DNA of 64,000 nucleotides from Schistocephalus solidus (taxonomy: Eukaryota > Platyhelminthes > Cestoda > Diphyllobothriidea > Diphyllobothriidae): contig WEDG01008687.1 of NCBI GenBank assembly GCA_017591395.1, positions 1 through 64,000 of the forward strand, read 5' to 3'. The notes under the pieces are model-generated. The model searched no databases. It was not told the origin of the DNA and saw only the letters and a list, made by a program, of their open reading frames with translations. The translations under genes were made by a program, and so were the position numbers. Shown piece by piece: positions 47,601-57,939 of this stretch (position 1 is its first letter; every line of letters starts with the position of its first letter).

Positions 47601-50135
47601 TTCAGTGGACGTGACTGTGAATTGGATGTGGATGAATGTCGTGAACAGCCGAATATCTGTGACCAGCGCTGTGTTAATTCATTTGGTTCCTTCAGATGCG
47701 AATGCGATCCTGGATTCAAACTTGACCCGCGTGATAATCGGACTTGCGTCCGAGACAAATGTATCGACACTTGTGTGCAAGGTCAGGGCGAATGTCAGAA
47801 CGGACTTTGTGTGTGTCGACGAGGTTTCAGTGGACGTGACTGTGAATTGGATGTGGATGAATGTCGTGAACAGCCGAATATCTGTGACCAGCGCTGTGTT
47901 AATTCATTCGGTTCCTTCAGATGCGAATGCGATCCTGGATACAACCTTGACCCGCGTGATAATCGGACTTGCGTCCGAGACAAATGTATCGACACTTGTG
48001 TGCAAGATCAGGGCGAATGTCAGAACGGACGTTGTGTGTGTCGACGAGGTTTCAGTGGACGTGACTGTGAATTGGATGTGGATGAATGTCGTGAACAGCC
48101 GAATATCTGCGACCAGCGCTGTGTTAATTCATTTGGTTCCTTCAGCTGCGCATGCGATCCTGGATACAACCTTGACCCGCGTGATAATCGGACTTGCGTC
48201 CGAGACAAATGTATCGACACTTGTGTGCAAGGTCAGGGCGAATGTCAGAACGGACGTTGTGTGTGTCGACGAGGTTTCAGTGGACGTGACTGTGAATTGG
48301 ATGTGGATGAATGTCGTGAACAGCCGAATATCTGCGACCAGCGCTGTGTTAATTCATTCGGCTCCTTCAGATGCGAATGCGATCCTGGATACAACCTTGA
48401 ACGGCGTGATAATCGGACGTGCGTCCGAGACAAATGTTTTGACACTTGTGTGCAAGGTCAGGGCGAATGTCAGAACGGACGTTGTGTGTGTCGACGAGGT
48501 TTCAGTGGACGTGACTGTGAATTGGATGTGGATGAATGTCGTGAACAGCCGAATATCTGCGACCAACGCTGTGTTAATTCATTCGGTTCCTTCAGATGCG
48601 AATGCGATCCTGGATACAACCTTGACCCGCGTGATAATCGGACGTGCGTCCGAGATAAATGTATCGACACTTGTGTGCAAGGTCAGGGCGAATGTCAGAA
48701 CGGACGTTGTGTGTGTCGACGAGGTTTCAGTGGACGTGACTGTGAATTGGATGTGGATGAATGTCGTGAAAAGCCGAATATCTGTGACCAGCGCTGTGTT
48801 AATTCATTTGGTTCCTTCAGATGCGAATGCGATCTTGGATACAACCTTGACCCGCGTGATAATCGGACGTGCGTCCGAGATAAATGTTTTGACACCTGTG
48901 TGCAAGTTCAGGGTGAATGCTGCAACGGTATTTGCCAATGTCACCCTGGCTTCACTGGCATAAACTGTGAACTAGACATTGACGAATGTCAGTTGGGAAC
49001 TCACAAATGCGATCAGATCTGTATCAACACGCGTGGTGCTTACCGCTGTGAATGTCAACCCGGCTACGAGTTCTCTACGTCCGGAGCTGAGCGCTGTGAA
49101 CACGTTGACTGTCATTCGCACTGCGTGCCGGGTCATGGTGAATGCAATGATTCCGGCGAATGTCAGTGTCGGCCGGGGTATGAGGGTGTGTGGTGTGATT
49201 TGGAAGTAGACCTCTGTGCTTCGGGTAGGCACAACTGTGAACATATATGCGTCAGCTCCCAGGGCACTTTCTTCTGTCGATGTCACGAGGGTTTTCGCCC
49301 TGATCCCCAAGATCCATCCAGGTGTATGCCACTGGGGTGCCCAAAGGAGTGTGTTCCCGGACAGGGCATCTGCGAACCGAAGACTGGTCAGTGCAAATGC
49401 AAGCCGGGCTTCCAGGGTGATTTGTGTGATCTGAACGTGGATGAGTGCAGTCTCAATAACGGCGGCTGTTCGCACAAATGCGTGGACACATTCGGTTCCT
49501 TCCATTGTGAGTGTCCACCTGGCTGGCGGCTAGCCCCAAACAGCACCCGAATCTGTGAAATGGTGGGAGCATGTAACCCCCCCTGTGTGCCCGGTCAGGG
49601 CACATGCGTGGACACAGGTTGTTGTAAGTGCAAGGACGGTTACATGGGAATGTCCTGCGAAATTATCTACAACGCCTGCAAAGCGCTAAAACCCTGTCAG
49701 CAAAGGTGCATCAACCTCGGTGGAGGAAACTACGAGTGTTCCTGCTGGAAGGGTTTTGTTCCAGCCGTGCACGGCAACGCGAGTAAATGCATTAGGAGTT
49801 GTGTGCCCGGGGAGAATTGCATTCACGGCAAATGTGTCGCCAGTAGGGGCCGAGCACCATTCTGCTGGTGTAAACCCGGCTTCAGAGGTAGCCAGTGTGA
49901 TGAGGATGTTAATGAGTGCCTGGAGGGAGAGAAGGGACGCGGTCTATGTCAACAACAATGTACCAACACTTTCGGATCATTCCGGTGTTCCTGCGGTCCA
50001 GGCTATATGCTTCAGTCGGATGGTGTCTCCTGCCTCAAGGAAAGCGAGTCGGAATTTGATGATGGGGTCCGCCCAGGCGAATGGGATGCCTGCAAGGAGA
50101 AGCAGCCCTGCGAGCAGCTGTGTTTTAATACCAGG
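44679..50135 (+). CDS. Multi-EGF secreted protein, exon 1
   Basis: Encodes 1819 residues of a secreted, probably matrix or surface-associated Ca-binding protein. The ATG is followed by a signal peptide (residues 1 to about 22, core LLDLLLALLLVC). Residues 23-190 are low in cysteine; from about 190 a Cys-rich region starts, and residues 228-290 fit no clear module, perhaps a retained intron or an orphan segment. From about 293 there are about 39 EGF modules, mostly tenascin-type EGF (Cx3Cx6Cx4CxCx8C) alternating with cbEGF modules bearing DVDEC and CVNSFGSFRCEC. The latter fits the Asn hydroxylation consensus. Twelve 75-residue pairs are nearly identical (residues 500-1399). The exon ends in the middle of an EGF at AGG/GTGAGC (50136), phase 0. 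I see no transmembrane helix. It resembles MEGF6, fibrillin or tenascin in module type, but orthology is unclear. Confidence 0.9.
46176..48875 (+). repeat. Twelve tandem 225-bp coding units
   Basis: Exactly 2700 bp: twelve units of 225 bp, counted from the Arg codon of each RDKC. Each unit encodes one tenascin-type EGF, one cbEGF and one NRT glycosylation sequon. Only a few positions vary (I/F after RDKC, G/D and Q/H before GEC, R/L before CVC, T/S before FGSF, DP/ER before RDN), and synonymous sites vary little. Module 13 (from 48876) diverges sharply after RDKC. Confidence 0.97.
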
Positions 50136-50689
50136 GTGAGCCTACTGCCATCCTCACCTAAATTGTTCTGATTGAAATATATTTTGCCTTCGCTACAATA
50201 TGTGGTGCTATGATCACTAAGCACCCGTTGAGAACACACAGGCTTGATTTTAGCTTCCAAATCGCAATGCACTGGACAGAGCAGTCATTTTATTTCCTAG
50301 GTGTGATTATTTCGGCTCAGGACAGGTCATGGATCAGCTATCCACATGAAGCGTAGTTTTCTGGATCAAGGTTATTCACTAACGTAGAGCGACTGTGCTG
50401 GGCCTGACGAGCTCCAGATGGTAGTGCCTTACCGTCATGATATTAGACACAACTGCCAATCCACGGATTGAACTGGATCCCGCCTGTATAACCAGAGATC
50501 AGACAGGCCGTTATCACATCAATTAGCCAATGTCGGATGGTCATTGCACGAAGAATCACTCACGAAAAAGGTTGGCGAAGCATTTATTTGCGTACTAATG
50601 TGTCTAGGGGAAATGCATATGAAATGCGATTCTCTGAGGCCCATGGTAGCTACCTAACTTCGGTGGTAAGAAGACATATTAGGGGTTCT

Positions 50690-51060
50690 GTCTGTCAAGA
50701 AGACCGGAGGTGGGGTCGGCCGCGGAGAGTGGGGTGCGACTTGAGCCTCCACCTACGCGTGCCCATGTTGGGCACCGCCCCTCACCCCCCACCCCCATGT
50801 TCGGCAGTTGTTATGGGACCTCACCCCAGTTAATAATAACGCCTGCTGCACCCTGATTCGACCCCCGTGTTGGTCCAGCGCATCTACCACGCAGCCCGTT
50901 TAGGGGGCACATATACAGACACGATAGTTCAACCCTCGTAGTCCAACGATGTCCACCGTATGCTCCACAGAAGGGTGTTGCAGGGACGGTGGCTTACGTG
51001 TGGATTCTCGAGTGCCTAGGCACAACGGGGTGGGCAGGTCGCTAACGCGATCTCTCGGTG
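50690..51060 (+). mobile_element. GC-rich repeat, copy in intron 1
   Basis: This matches the minus strand of the 366-bp insertion at 5061-5426. Shared blocks are AATAACGCCTGC, the GTTGGTCCA...CGCATCTACCACG segment, GCCCGTTTAGGGGGC, and GTCCAACGATGTCCACCGTA followed by TGCTCCA. Here block order suggests one unit running into a second. Confidence 0.65.
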
Positions 51061-51094
51061 CCTCCACCATATATCATATATATCTGTGGATAAG

Positions 51095-51290
51095 GTAGTA
51101 CCGACAAAGCCAAAAGAGACCGGAATAGCTATTTGTGGCTTATTAGACGCCATCAGTCAGTCATACCCAATTCCAGGTGTGGATCAATGGAGATTCAAAC
51201 ACAGGACATTTGGTCATTGGGTAAAGCACACTACCATTGAGCCAAATGCCCGTTGTCCTGTCGGTTGTAATCGAGAATATTAATTATGAT
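51095..51290 (-). mobile_element. tRNA-derived SINE
   Basis: On the minus strand, an A-box-like TGGCTCAATGGTAG (about 51243) and B-box-like GTTTGAATCTC (about 51194) precede the body and the TAAGCCACAAATAGCTATTCC tail. It is the most complete SINE of this tail family here. A further tail fragment lies at 51360-51480. Confidence 0.6.
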
Positions 51291-51520
51291 AGTGCGGCGC
51301 TGACTGAGCTGGTGACGGAACTTGCTCGTCCCGTTGTGCTTCGGAGCTCAGTCCAAAGCCCACGCAGGGATTCATATAGCAACAAGTGATATAAGTAGAT
51401 AAGGTGGCACGGACAACGACAAGGGAAACCGGAATGACCATGGATGGAGGCGAAAGTCCGCATGCCAGGTGTGTGTATAAGTGAAGAAGAAGAAGATTGT
51501 TCGTTCACCGGAATCATGGC

Positions 51521-51568
51521 TTTATTCGTCTGACCTTTCGAACTCTTATTGGAGTCCATCGTCAGAGA
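51521..51568 (-). ncRNA. Hammerhead-like motif, copy a
   Basis: On the minus strand: TCT, CTGACGA (intact core), a single U, GGACTC paired with GAGTTC across loop CAATAA (six pairs with one wobble), GAAA, GGTC, then AGA pairing with TCT as stem I. Stem III would be minimal and cleavage would follow GTC. It lies about 200 bases beyond the stop of the PLE endonuclease on the same strand, where PLE pseudo-LTR hammerheads are known to sit. The extra U after the core is a departure from the consensus. Confidence 0.5.
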
Positions 51569-51774
51569 TATACGGGCATCCCAAGATATTTAATTAGAGG
51601 AGGTGAAATTCTTTGGGAAAATAAAAACTTGAATGCGGAACTTTTCGAAACTGATGCCCCAGCTCGTCGTCAGACGTTGGGATGTGTACAAGAACAATTA
51701 ACTAATTAACCGTGTCTAACAGAGGAATCTACGGTTTGGCGATGTTTGCGCCAATACGCGTGAAGTGCAATTAT

Positions 51775-52704
51775 TCATCCCGCCATGATTGGCCGTGCGC
51801 ATTTTAATTTGTCCTTGAGGATTTTGTATGTGGTATCTAAATCGATATTCGGATTGACGCATGCCTTATCTGAGTGCATTACATCTAGGAATTCGCTGCC
51901 TTCTCTAATTAAGCAGGTGACCACCATCCGATTACTCTCCCATGCGAATGTATGCCCAGTGTGTGCATGGCAACCTAGGATAGGTGGTCTCGTCTTCTGA
52001 CCGCCAACTGATGTTCGTGTATACGGGTTGCGACGGATTTCCCAGTTTGCCCACAATAAACAGCATCACATCTGGAACATGGGATTTTGTAGACCACCTT
52101 TTTCTATCAAGATAGCCGACCCTGTCCTTAGGGTGTACAAGCTGTGAGCGTAAGGTTGATGCGGGGTGGTGTGCTGCTTGTATCTGGTGTTTTCTTAGTT
52201 GTCTTTCGACAAGTTCAGATACATCTTTACGTATAAAAGTGGTCGCCAGGTCATTGGTTTTGGTGCCTGAGAAGCCGTGTCGTTCGAAATACCTTTCTGT
52301 TTGACTTCTTGTCACTGCAGACGTTGATGCACGAAGTCACGTGGGTATCCATTTTTGGAAAATAACTTAAAGAGGTATTCAATTTCTGCCTGGTAACTTT
52401 CTTAATCAGAGCAGTGTGTTTTGGTTCGATTTAGGAAACTGTAGACAGAACTTCTTTTGTGAGAGACGAGGTGATTACTCTCAAAGTGTAGGATGACTTC
52501 AGCATATTTTCCTTTGCGATCCATCAGTTTTTAGTTGTTCGAGGGCATCCAGAAATGGGATTTGTCCATCAGCCTCTGTTTCGAACGTAAATTCAATTCC
52601 TGGAAATGTAGAGTTCAGATTATTGTGAAGGAGGTCTAAGTTTTTTTGGCTTGATGATGAAAAATGTGTCACCTACGTAGCGCAGCCATAGTTTTGGTTC
52701 AATT
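51775..52704 (-). pseudogene. PLE RT end plus GIY-YIG endonuclease
   Basis: Minus strand, 52704 to 51775. The RT active site reads WLRYVGDTFFIIK (about 52655-52695) with Gly in place of the first Asp of YVDD. Then come GIEFTFETEADGQIPFLDAL (52540-52610), a degraded connector, HPKDRVGYLDRK (52100-52130), and the GIY-YIG core KIPCSRCDAVYCGQTGKS with TRIHEHQLAVRR. It finishes GHTFAWESNRMVV and NIDLDTTYKILKDKLKC. PLEs couple an RT related to telomerase with this endonuclease. Frameshifts near 52050 and 52300 and several stops make it inactive. It belongs to a different PLE family from 40655 and 61439. Confidence 0.8.
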
Positions 52705-52711
52705 TTATGAA

Positions 52712-52765
52712 AAGCTTCAATTGAACCAAAACTATGGCTACGCTACGTAGATGACACATTTGTGA
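52712..52765 (+). pseudogene. Inverted PLE active-site fragment
   Basis: About 50 bases on the plus strand encode EPKLWLRYVDDTF, the same segment as the adjacent minus-strand PLE but in opposite orientation. They meet at a near-palindrome centred near 52706. This copy keeps YVDD. It looks like a 5' inversion made during insertion. Confidence 0.7.
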
Positions 52766-52962
52766 AGAAGAATTATTAGCAAGGAAAAGGTAAACTGAGA
52801 TGGACAGTTCTGGTTTATTTGCCATTGTCAGCCAACCCTGTTCAACTCACTTTCACTGGATTTATAAGACTATAGATGAAAATACTGACCGATAACAACA
52901 ATAACCATAGTTTGAGCCTTTATGTCCTACTGCCAGTTTCAACTTTGGCGCCTCTCTCATAG

Positions 52963-53256
52963 GACGGAGAATATCAGTGCGCCTGCACTGAGGGCTTCGA
53001 ACTCAACGCTGACGGAAGCACCTGTTCATCCACAAAACTTTGCAGCCCACCCTGTGCCGATGGTGCTCGGTGTCTCCAGGGTCGTTGTCTCTGCCCACCT
53101 GGTTATGGGGGTCCACGCTGTGACGCCGATATTGATGAGTGTTCGCTCCCTGTCTCCGTGCACGGGTGCTCTTTTGGCTGCGTCAATCTACCGGGCTCCT
53201 ACAAGTGCATCTGCCCCGCTGGCTACCTTCTCCTGGTTGACAAAAAGACCTGCATA
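52963..53256 (+). CDS. Multi-EGF secreted protein, exon 2
   Basis: 98 codons, phase 0 at both ends. It completes the EGF started in exon 1 ([20 protein letters not shown] then C), adds a tenascin-type EGF ([25 protein letters not shown]) and a cbEGF (DIDEC to [20 protein letters not shown], ending KKTCI). The donor is ATA/GTAAGT at 53257. Acceptor, donor, frame and domain continuity all agree, so this exon is secure. Confidence 0.9.
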
Positions 53257-54029
53257 GTAAGTTCTTTGAGTTATCCTTACTCGCAGCTCATAGCAATATC
53301 GTCCTCAGTACGTTGTGAGGCAGTCGACAGGGAATTTTTCGACTCAGGGAACGGTTGTCTAAAATCTTGAAAAGGAAACCAGATTTTACCTACCTTAATA
53401 AGAAAATATTCCGACTTTCTTAGCGCCAAGGCAGTCTCCATCGATTTTTAAGTAAACACTTTGTGAGTGTCAAGAATCGCGGTGGTTAACTGCGAACTAA
53501 TTCGTTCTTAAGAGGCCCTTGCAGAAGGTTAGTCCAAAGTCGGCTTGACCAAGTAAGCTCTAGTTTCTGGTTGAGTTTAACTTTGGTAACTCTAAAATGC
53601 TTTCCTGAACAGCCAAAACACAGACTCTCGCACGTTTTAGCCACGAAACCAGAAACCAGACAGGGTGGAAAACGACGAGTTCTTCATCCAATTCGTGTTT
53701 TTTTCTTTGGGTTGATTCCTGTTTAAAATAGAATAAGTACAAATTATTTGCTCAACCCAGTATTGTTTGATGAGGGTTGGCGGATGTAATCCAACCTATC
53801 GGGTCGTGTAAATGAACTTTTCTTAACGAATCGTAGGGAACTATAGAACAGCATTCCTGAAAAAAAAACTAGTACACCGAGTAGAAATTCAGTTGTATTT
53901 AGAAAATATATGCTATGCAGAAGGAGTACCAGGGAAGACGTGGGTGAACGTTTTTTGCTCATCAGTGGTCATCAGTTAGCCCTACTCGACCCCAGATTTG
54001 GATAAACTTGGAATAACGTTCGGATTCTT

Positions 54030-54250
54030 TGGTCATTGAGCGTAAAGTGCACCATTTTACCTTTGAGTCATGGGCCCGTTGTCCGGTCGGTTGCGATCGG
54101 GGCGGGGCGTGTGCCGATCAGGGTACAGAGTGTGTTTATGCAACTGCGCATTGGGGCTTAATCTGGAGTCCTCGCGGGCAGTCGCCTGGCAGCGGCTAAT
54201 AAGCCCGAAATGACCATCCCAGTGACCGTTATATTTGTCGATATTCCTTC
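54030..54250. mobile_element. SINE pieces in opposite orientation
   Basis: A minus-strand head-like segment (54030-54110, sharing the ACAACGGGC and CAATGACCAAA blocks of the SINE at 51095-51290) is followed by a plus-strand tail (AATAAGCCCGAAATGACCAT, 54198-54217). Either two copies or an internal inversion. Confidence 0.45.
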
Positions 54251-55079
54251 CTGAATTACTGCCGGTCGTTACAGACTGCCTGCAAGGGCAACGGGCGGAA
54301 TATCCTCCTTAACCTACTCGGTGATCGACCCTCGCATTTTACTATGCTCAAACAGCAAAGTTCCAGAAAGGTACTTATCTCCCTAGACGAGACTGAGATT
54401 CGTGTGCATATGCGAGTTTGGTCGACACTAAATAGCTGATCATATCCGAGCACGAAAATCAAACGGGAAGAGTTTTTTAATCAGACAACAAATAAGAACA
54501 ATACAGGACACCTTAAGGAACATCAAACGACGGTAAACATGTCAATTAAAGTTTGATTAATTTCGATGCGCGATGCGTGCCAGTATTAGTAAGTAACTCT
54601 AAAACGTCTTCAGAATAAGGATCTAAGAACACAACATCTGCCAGGGCTGAGTGCATTGACGTTTCAGCCTCCAACCACTAACAAATACCCAAAATGGAGG
54701 CCAGTCACAGTCGTAAATAAAAAAAGGAAACGGTCATCTTAGCTGAAGCGACGAAGTTAGGGAACTAGAGCTGAAAAAGCGCAAGTTCAAAACGTTTGAT
54801 CTACCGTCCATCGCCTGTCTATGCTGCAAAATATTCGTCGAAAACGACTTTCGACATCGGTCGGCCTTGTACTGTAATCGCCTTCTCGATTATTTCTCGT
54901 CATTTGATTGGTACGATGTCGAATGCGATCCCGTCTATAATTGGAGGGTTTTTCAGTGTCTGAACCCGAGTTCTGCGAATATTCCCATGTTAAACTTGAA
55001 AAGTCTAGTCGGAAAACACGTGTTTTCGGTATTTCTTCATGGGGCCTGTACAAGCGTAATGAAAAAATGACGCGTTGAT

Positions 55080-55420
55080 AGAGTTTATAAGAGTCTATTT
55101 GTTAATATCGATCGTTCCCACGCCGCCTGCATGGTGGGGTCGGCGTGTTGTGGCCATCGGGAACTGGGGGGGGGGAGAGGGGGTGAGTATCACTGCTAAG
55201 TGCGCGGCGAGAACAACTGTTATCAGGGCGTGGGGACGGCATGTGAAGACCACCCAAAGTCGTCGTTGACCCCGGAGGAGAGAGCGCCCCAGGTATTGTC
55301 TCAGTCAGCGCGCGTTTTCTACCAAGGCCTAGTTCTAATTGGTCCCTTATCTCACGCCTAGACGCCTGCGATTGGCTTCCGGTTAAGGGCTCAACTTCAG
55401 GATGTGCGCAAAGATGTACC
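55080..55420. repeat. GC-rich unidentified block
   Basis: The sequence here is GC-rich with a G run near 55167-55178, and a minus-strand frame (55102-55422, 106 codons) with Pro/Ser/Arg-rich composition. It looks like repeat sequence rather than a gene. Similar composition occurs at 5061-5426 and 56070-57000, but I cannot align it confidently. Confidence 0.3.
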
Positions 55421-56069
55421 ACAGAGAACCAATAAATCTAATGAAGCCTGGCCGGACCCACGTCCTCCAAAAAGTGCCTTTTACTCACTTCCATTAATTG
55501 CTTATTTTGTCTTCTTTGTAAAAAAAATGGTGTTTTTCGATCAAGACCCGAGAGATTTTAGACGTAGAGCAATTAAAAAACTTCGAACAATGCCGGTCTC
55601 TGTAAATAACCCTCATAGCTGAATATGCCCAAATATCTCGGAAAAACACCCAAAGCAAGCAGATTAAATCTACAAAGACCAGCCGAGAGCGGCAACGCAT
55701 GTGGGAAATCTCTGCTGTGGCATTGGGCCATCATTCTTGGCCACAGGAAGCCCGAAAGTTAAATAGCAGACTTCTTGAAGAGTAGGCTGACCTTCGAAAA
55801 AACCACCAGCTCATTTATGGTGGTTACACGCCACGTTGGGCGTAAGTTTCTGTTCAAACCAAATTTCTCTCATTTCTTTTTCGGGCGGTTCCATTTAGGA
55901 ATCGCGATTGGAAGTTTTAAACCACATGGCATCCTGTTTTGCAAACACATGAGCCATCAGGTTTTTTTACGTAAACACCGGACGATGCCCTGCCCAGTCA
56001 CATAGTATTAAATGGACTTTGAGATTTCTCCTCGGCCCATAACATCTTTATGCAATTTCGTTATATGGC
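55421..56069. other. No recognised gene
   Basis: Only short frames without domains (for example 55404-55622 and 55775-56005, plus). Confidence 0.3.
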
Positions 56070-57935
56070 GTGGGTCCGATGTCACGAATACTGGAGGCGA
56101 GATAGTGCGCAGGTGGCTGACGCGGCCTGAGCCACCCCTGGGCGTGCCGCCACACCTGGCTCGCATCCCACACAGTGAGTGCCATTGTGGCCACAGTAAG
56201 AAGGAGCCATTGCAGTCCGAGTCTCGGTCTGCCTGTTCGCCGTTCCATGACAGTTCGATCGTCATGGTCCAACGATGTCCACCATATGCTCCACAGAAGG
56301 GTGATGCAGGGACGGTGACTTGTTCGTGATTTAGTTTAAAGTGATAAAAGGCTTGCAATGCATCTACCGCACTCTCTCCTCCCCCACCTACGCCCTGATG
56401 TTTAGGAAGATTCAAAAAGACCGGAGATGGGATAAGGCGTAGGTGGCTGGCGCGGCTAGGGCCCCTACGCCCTAGCCGACCCTACGCGTGTCACCACAGC
56501 CCCCATGTTCAGCATTTGTTATGGGATAGCAACCCGAATAACGCCTGCTGTGCCATTATGTGGCCCCCTGGTTGATCCAACACATCTACCACGTGGCCCG
56601 TTAAGGGAGCACTCGCCATTCCACACAAAAAACGACAGTTCGACCGTCATAGTCCGAAGATGTCCATCGCATGCTCCACAAAAGGGTGATGCAGGGACGG
56701 TGACTTGCGCGTTGATTAATTTTAGGTGGCAGTAGCCTTGCGCTGCAGATAGCGCACTCTCTCCTCACCCCTCCCCCCGAGCCCAGAAGACCGGAGGCGA
56801 GAGAAGATGCCGGTGACTGGCGTGGCCGGAGCCGCCCCTGGGCGTTCCACCCCACCTGGTTCGGATCCCACGGAGTGGGAGTGCCATAAAGGCCACATTA
56901 AGAAGGAACCATTGCAGCCTGACTATCCGTCTGCCGGTCAACCACTCCACACAAAACACACATTGGGCTGACCACGTGGTCCGAGTTATCCCGTCAGTTG
57001 GCAACCTTCCAAGCCACGGCTTTTAGCCCACCATGATAGTTTCAAGCGTGTCAGATTGTTTATAAAGAGGACAATGCGCTGAGCCGTCGACCTCACTCTC
57101 TCCCCCACCCCCACAATCAGACCACCGTCCAAGCCTGTCAGTTGTCTGATGCGGAAGTGGGCGCAGTTGCTGGTGATCTCGTCTACGTGTACAACGTACA
57201 AGACCGGCCCCCCAAACACAAGCACCAGGATTTCACATATCAGGGAGTTGAGCGGTTCATATCTCACATGTCTGAGATAGCCCGTGGTCACGTTAAGAAT
57301 GAGCTATCGCAGCCTGACTCTTAGACCACCAGATGGCCACTCCACACAACACACATTGAACTGACTGCGAGTTTTAAGTGAAATTGTTAGTTGGCAACCT
57401 TCTTACCCACGGCACTTATCACCCCGTGCTATTCTCAAGCTCAGACTACACATGTAAAAGAGGAGTCACATGGAGAAAGAGCTGAGGATCATAATTGCCT
57501 CTTATACAGTTTTCAAGACTGAGAGCATGTTTTGTTAGTGTTGCTTGTACAGAATTTGATGAGGAGAGATGTGGTGTTGTGGTATGGCCGGCTGTCACTT
57601 CTCATGTTTGAGATAGCCCGACGTCACGTTAAGAATGAGCCATCGCAGACAACCAGTCGGCCGCTCCACACAACACAAATTCGACTGACTGCTAGGTCTG
57701 AGTGTAATTGTCAGTTGGCAACCCTCCAACCCTCGGCACTTGTCGCCCCATGATATTCTCAAGCTCAGATCACACATGCAACAGCGGAGTCCCATGGAGA
57801 AGGAGCCGATGATCATACTTGTCTCTGAATCAGCTATGCAGACTGATAGCATGTTTATTGTAGTGTTGCGTATGATCATTTGAGGTGCATAGGGTGATGA
57901 AGAGAGATTTAGTGTTGTGGTATAGCTGGCGGTGT
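56070..57935. repeat. Tandem GC-rich repeat array
   Basis: Several diverged units lie head to tail. One unit type (GTCATGGTCCAACGATGTCC at 56261 and its variant near 56647) recurs with a period of about 390 bp and matches the insertion at 5061-5426. A second type, with GGTCACGTTAAGAATGAGC and TTGTTAGTTGGCAACC blocks, recurs at about 57268-57600 and 57603-57935, period about 335 bp, with an older version near 56880-57000. The array directly adjoins the 3' end (57940) of the minus-strand RTE zinc-finger element and may be its tandem 3' UTR. Confidence 0.6.
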
Positions 57936-57939
57936 TCTA

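Larger units (their letters stand above)
50136..52962 (+). other. Intron 1 of the EGF gene
   Basis: The donor GTGAGC at 50136 and acceptor CTCTCATAG ending at 52962 join exon 1 (phase 0) to exon 2 so that CFNTR is followed by DGEYQCAC, completing a six-cysteine EGF. The intron holds a GC-rich repeat, a SINE, a hammerhead-like motif and a PLE. The first 550 bases show nothing else. Confidence 0.8.

Noticed and set aside
46176..48875. CRISPR-like or satellite array
   Set aside because: Units are contiguous coding sequence without spacers and keep one reading frame throughout.
46220..48895. Series of about 66-codon minus-strand frames every 225 bp in the EGF array
   Set aside because: They are antisense shadows of one repeated unit; identical stop spacing follows from the array period.
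52922..53257. 111-codon plus-strand frame over EGF exon 2
   Set aside because: Wrong frame; the EGF cysteine pattern and both splice phases select the other frame.
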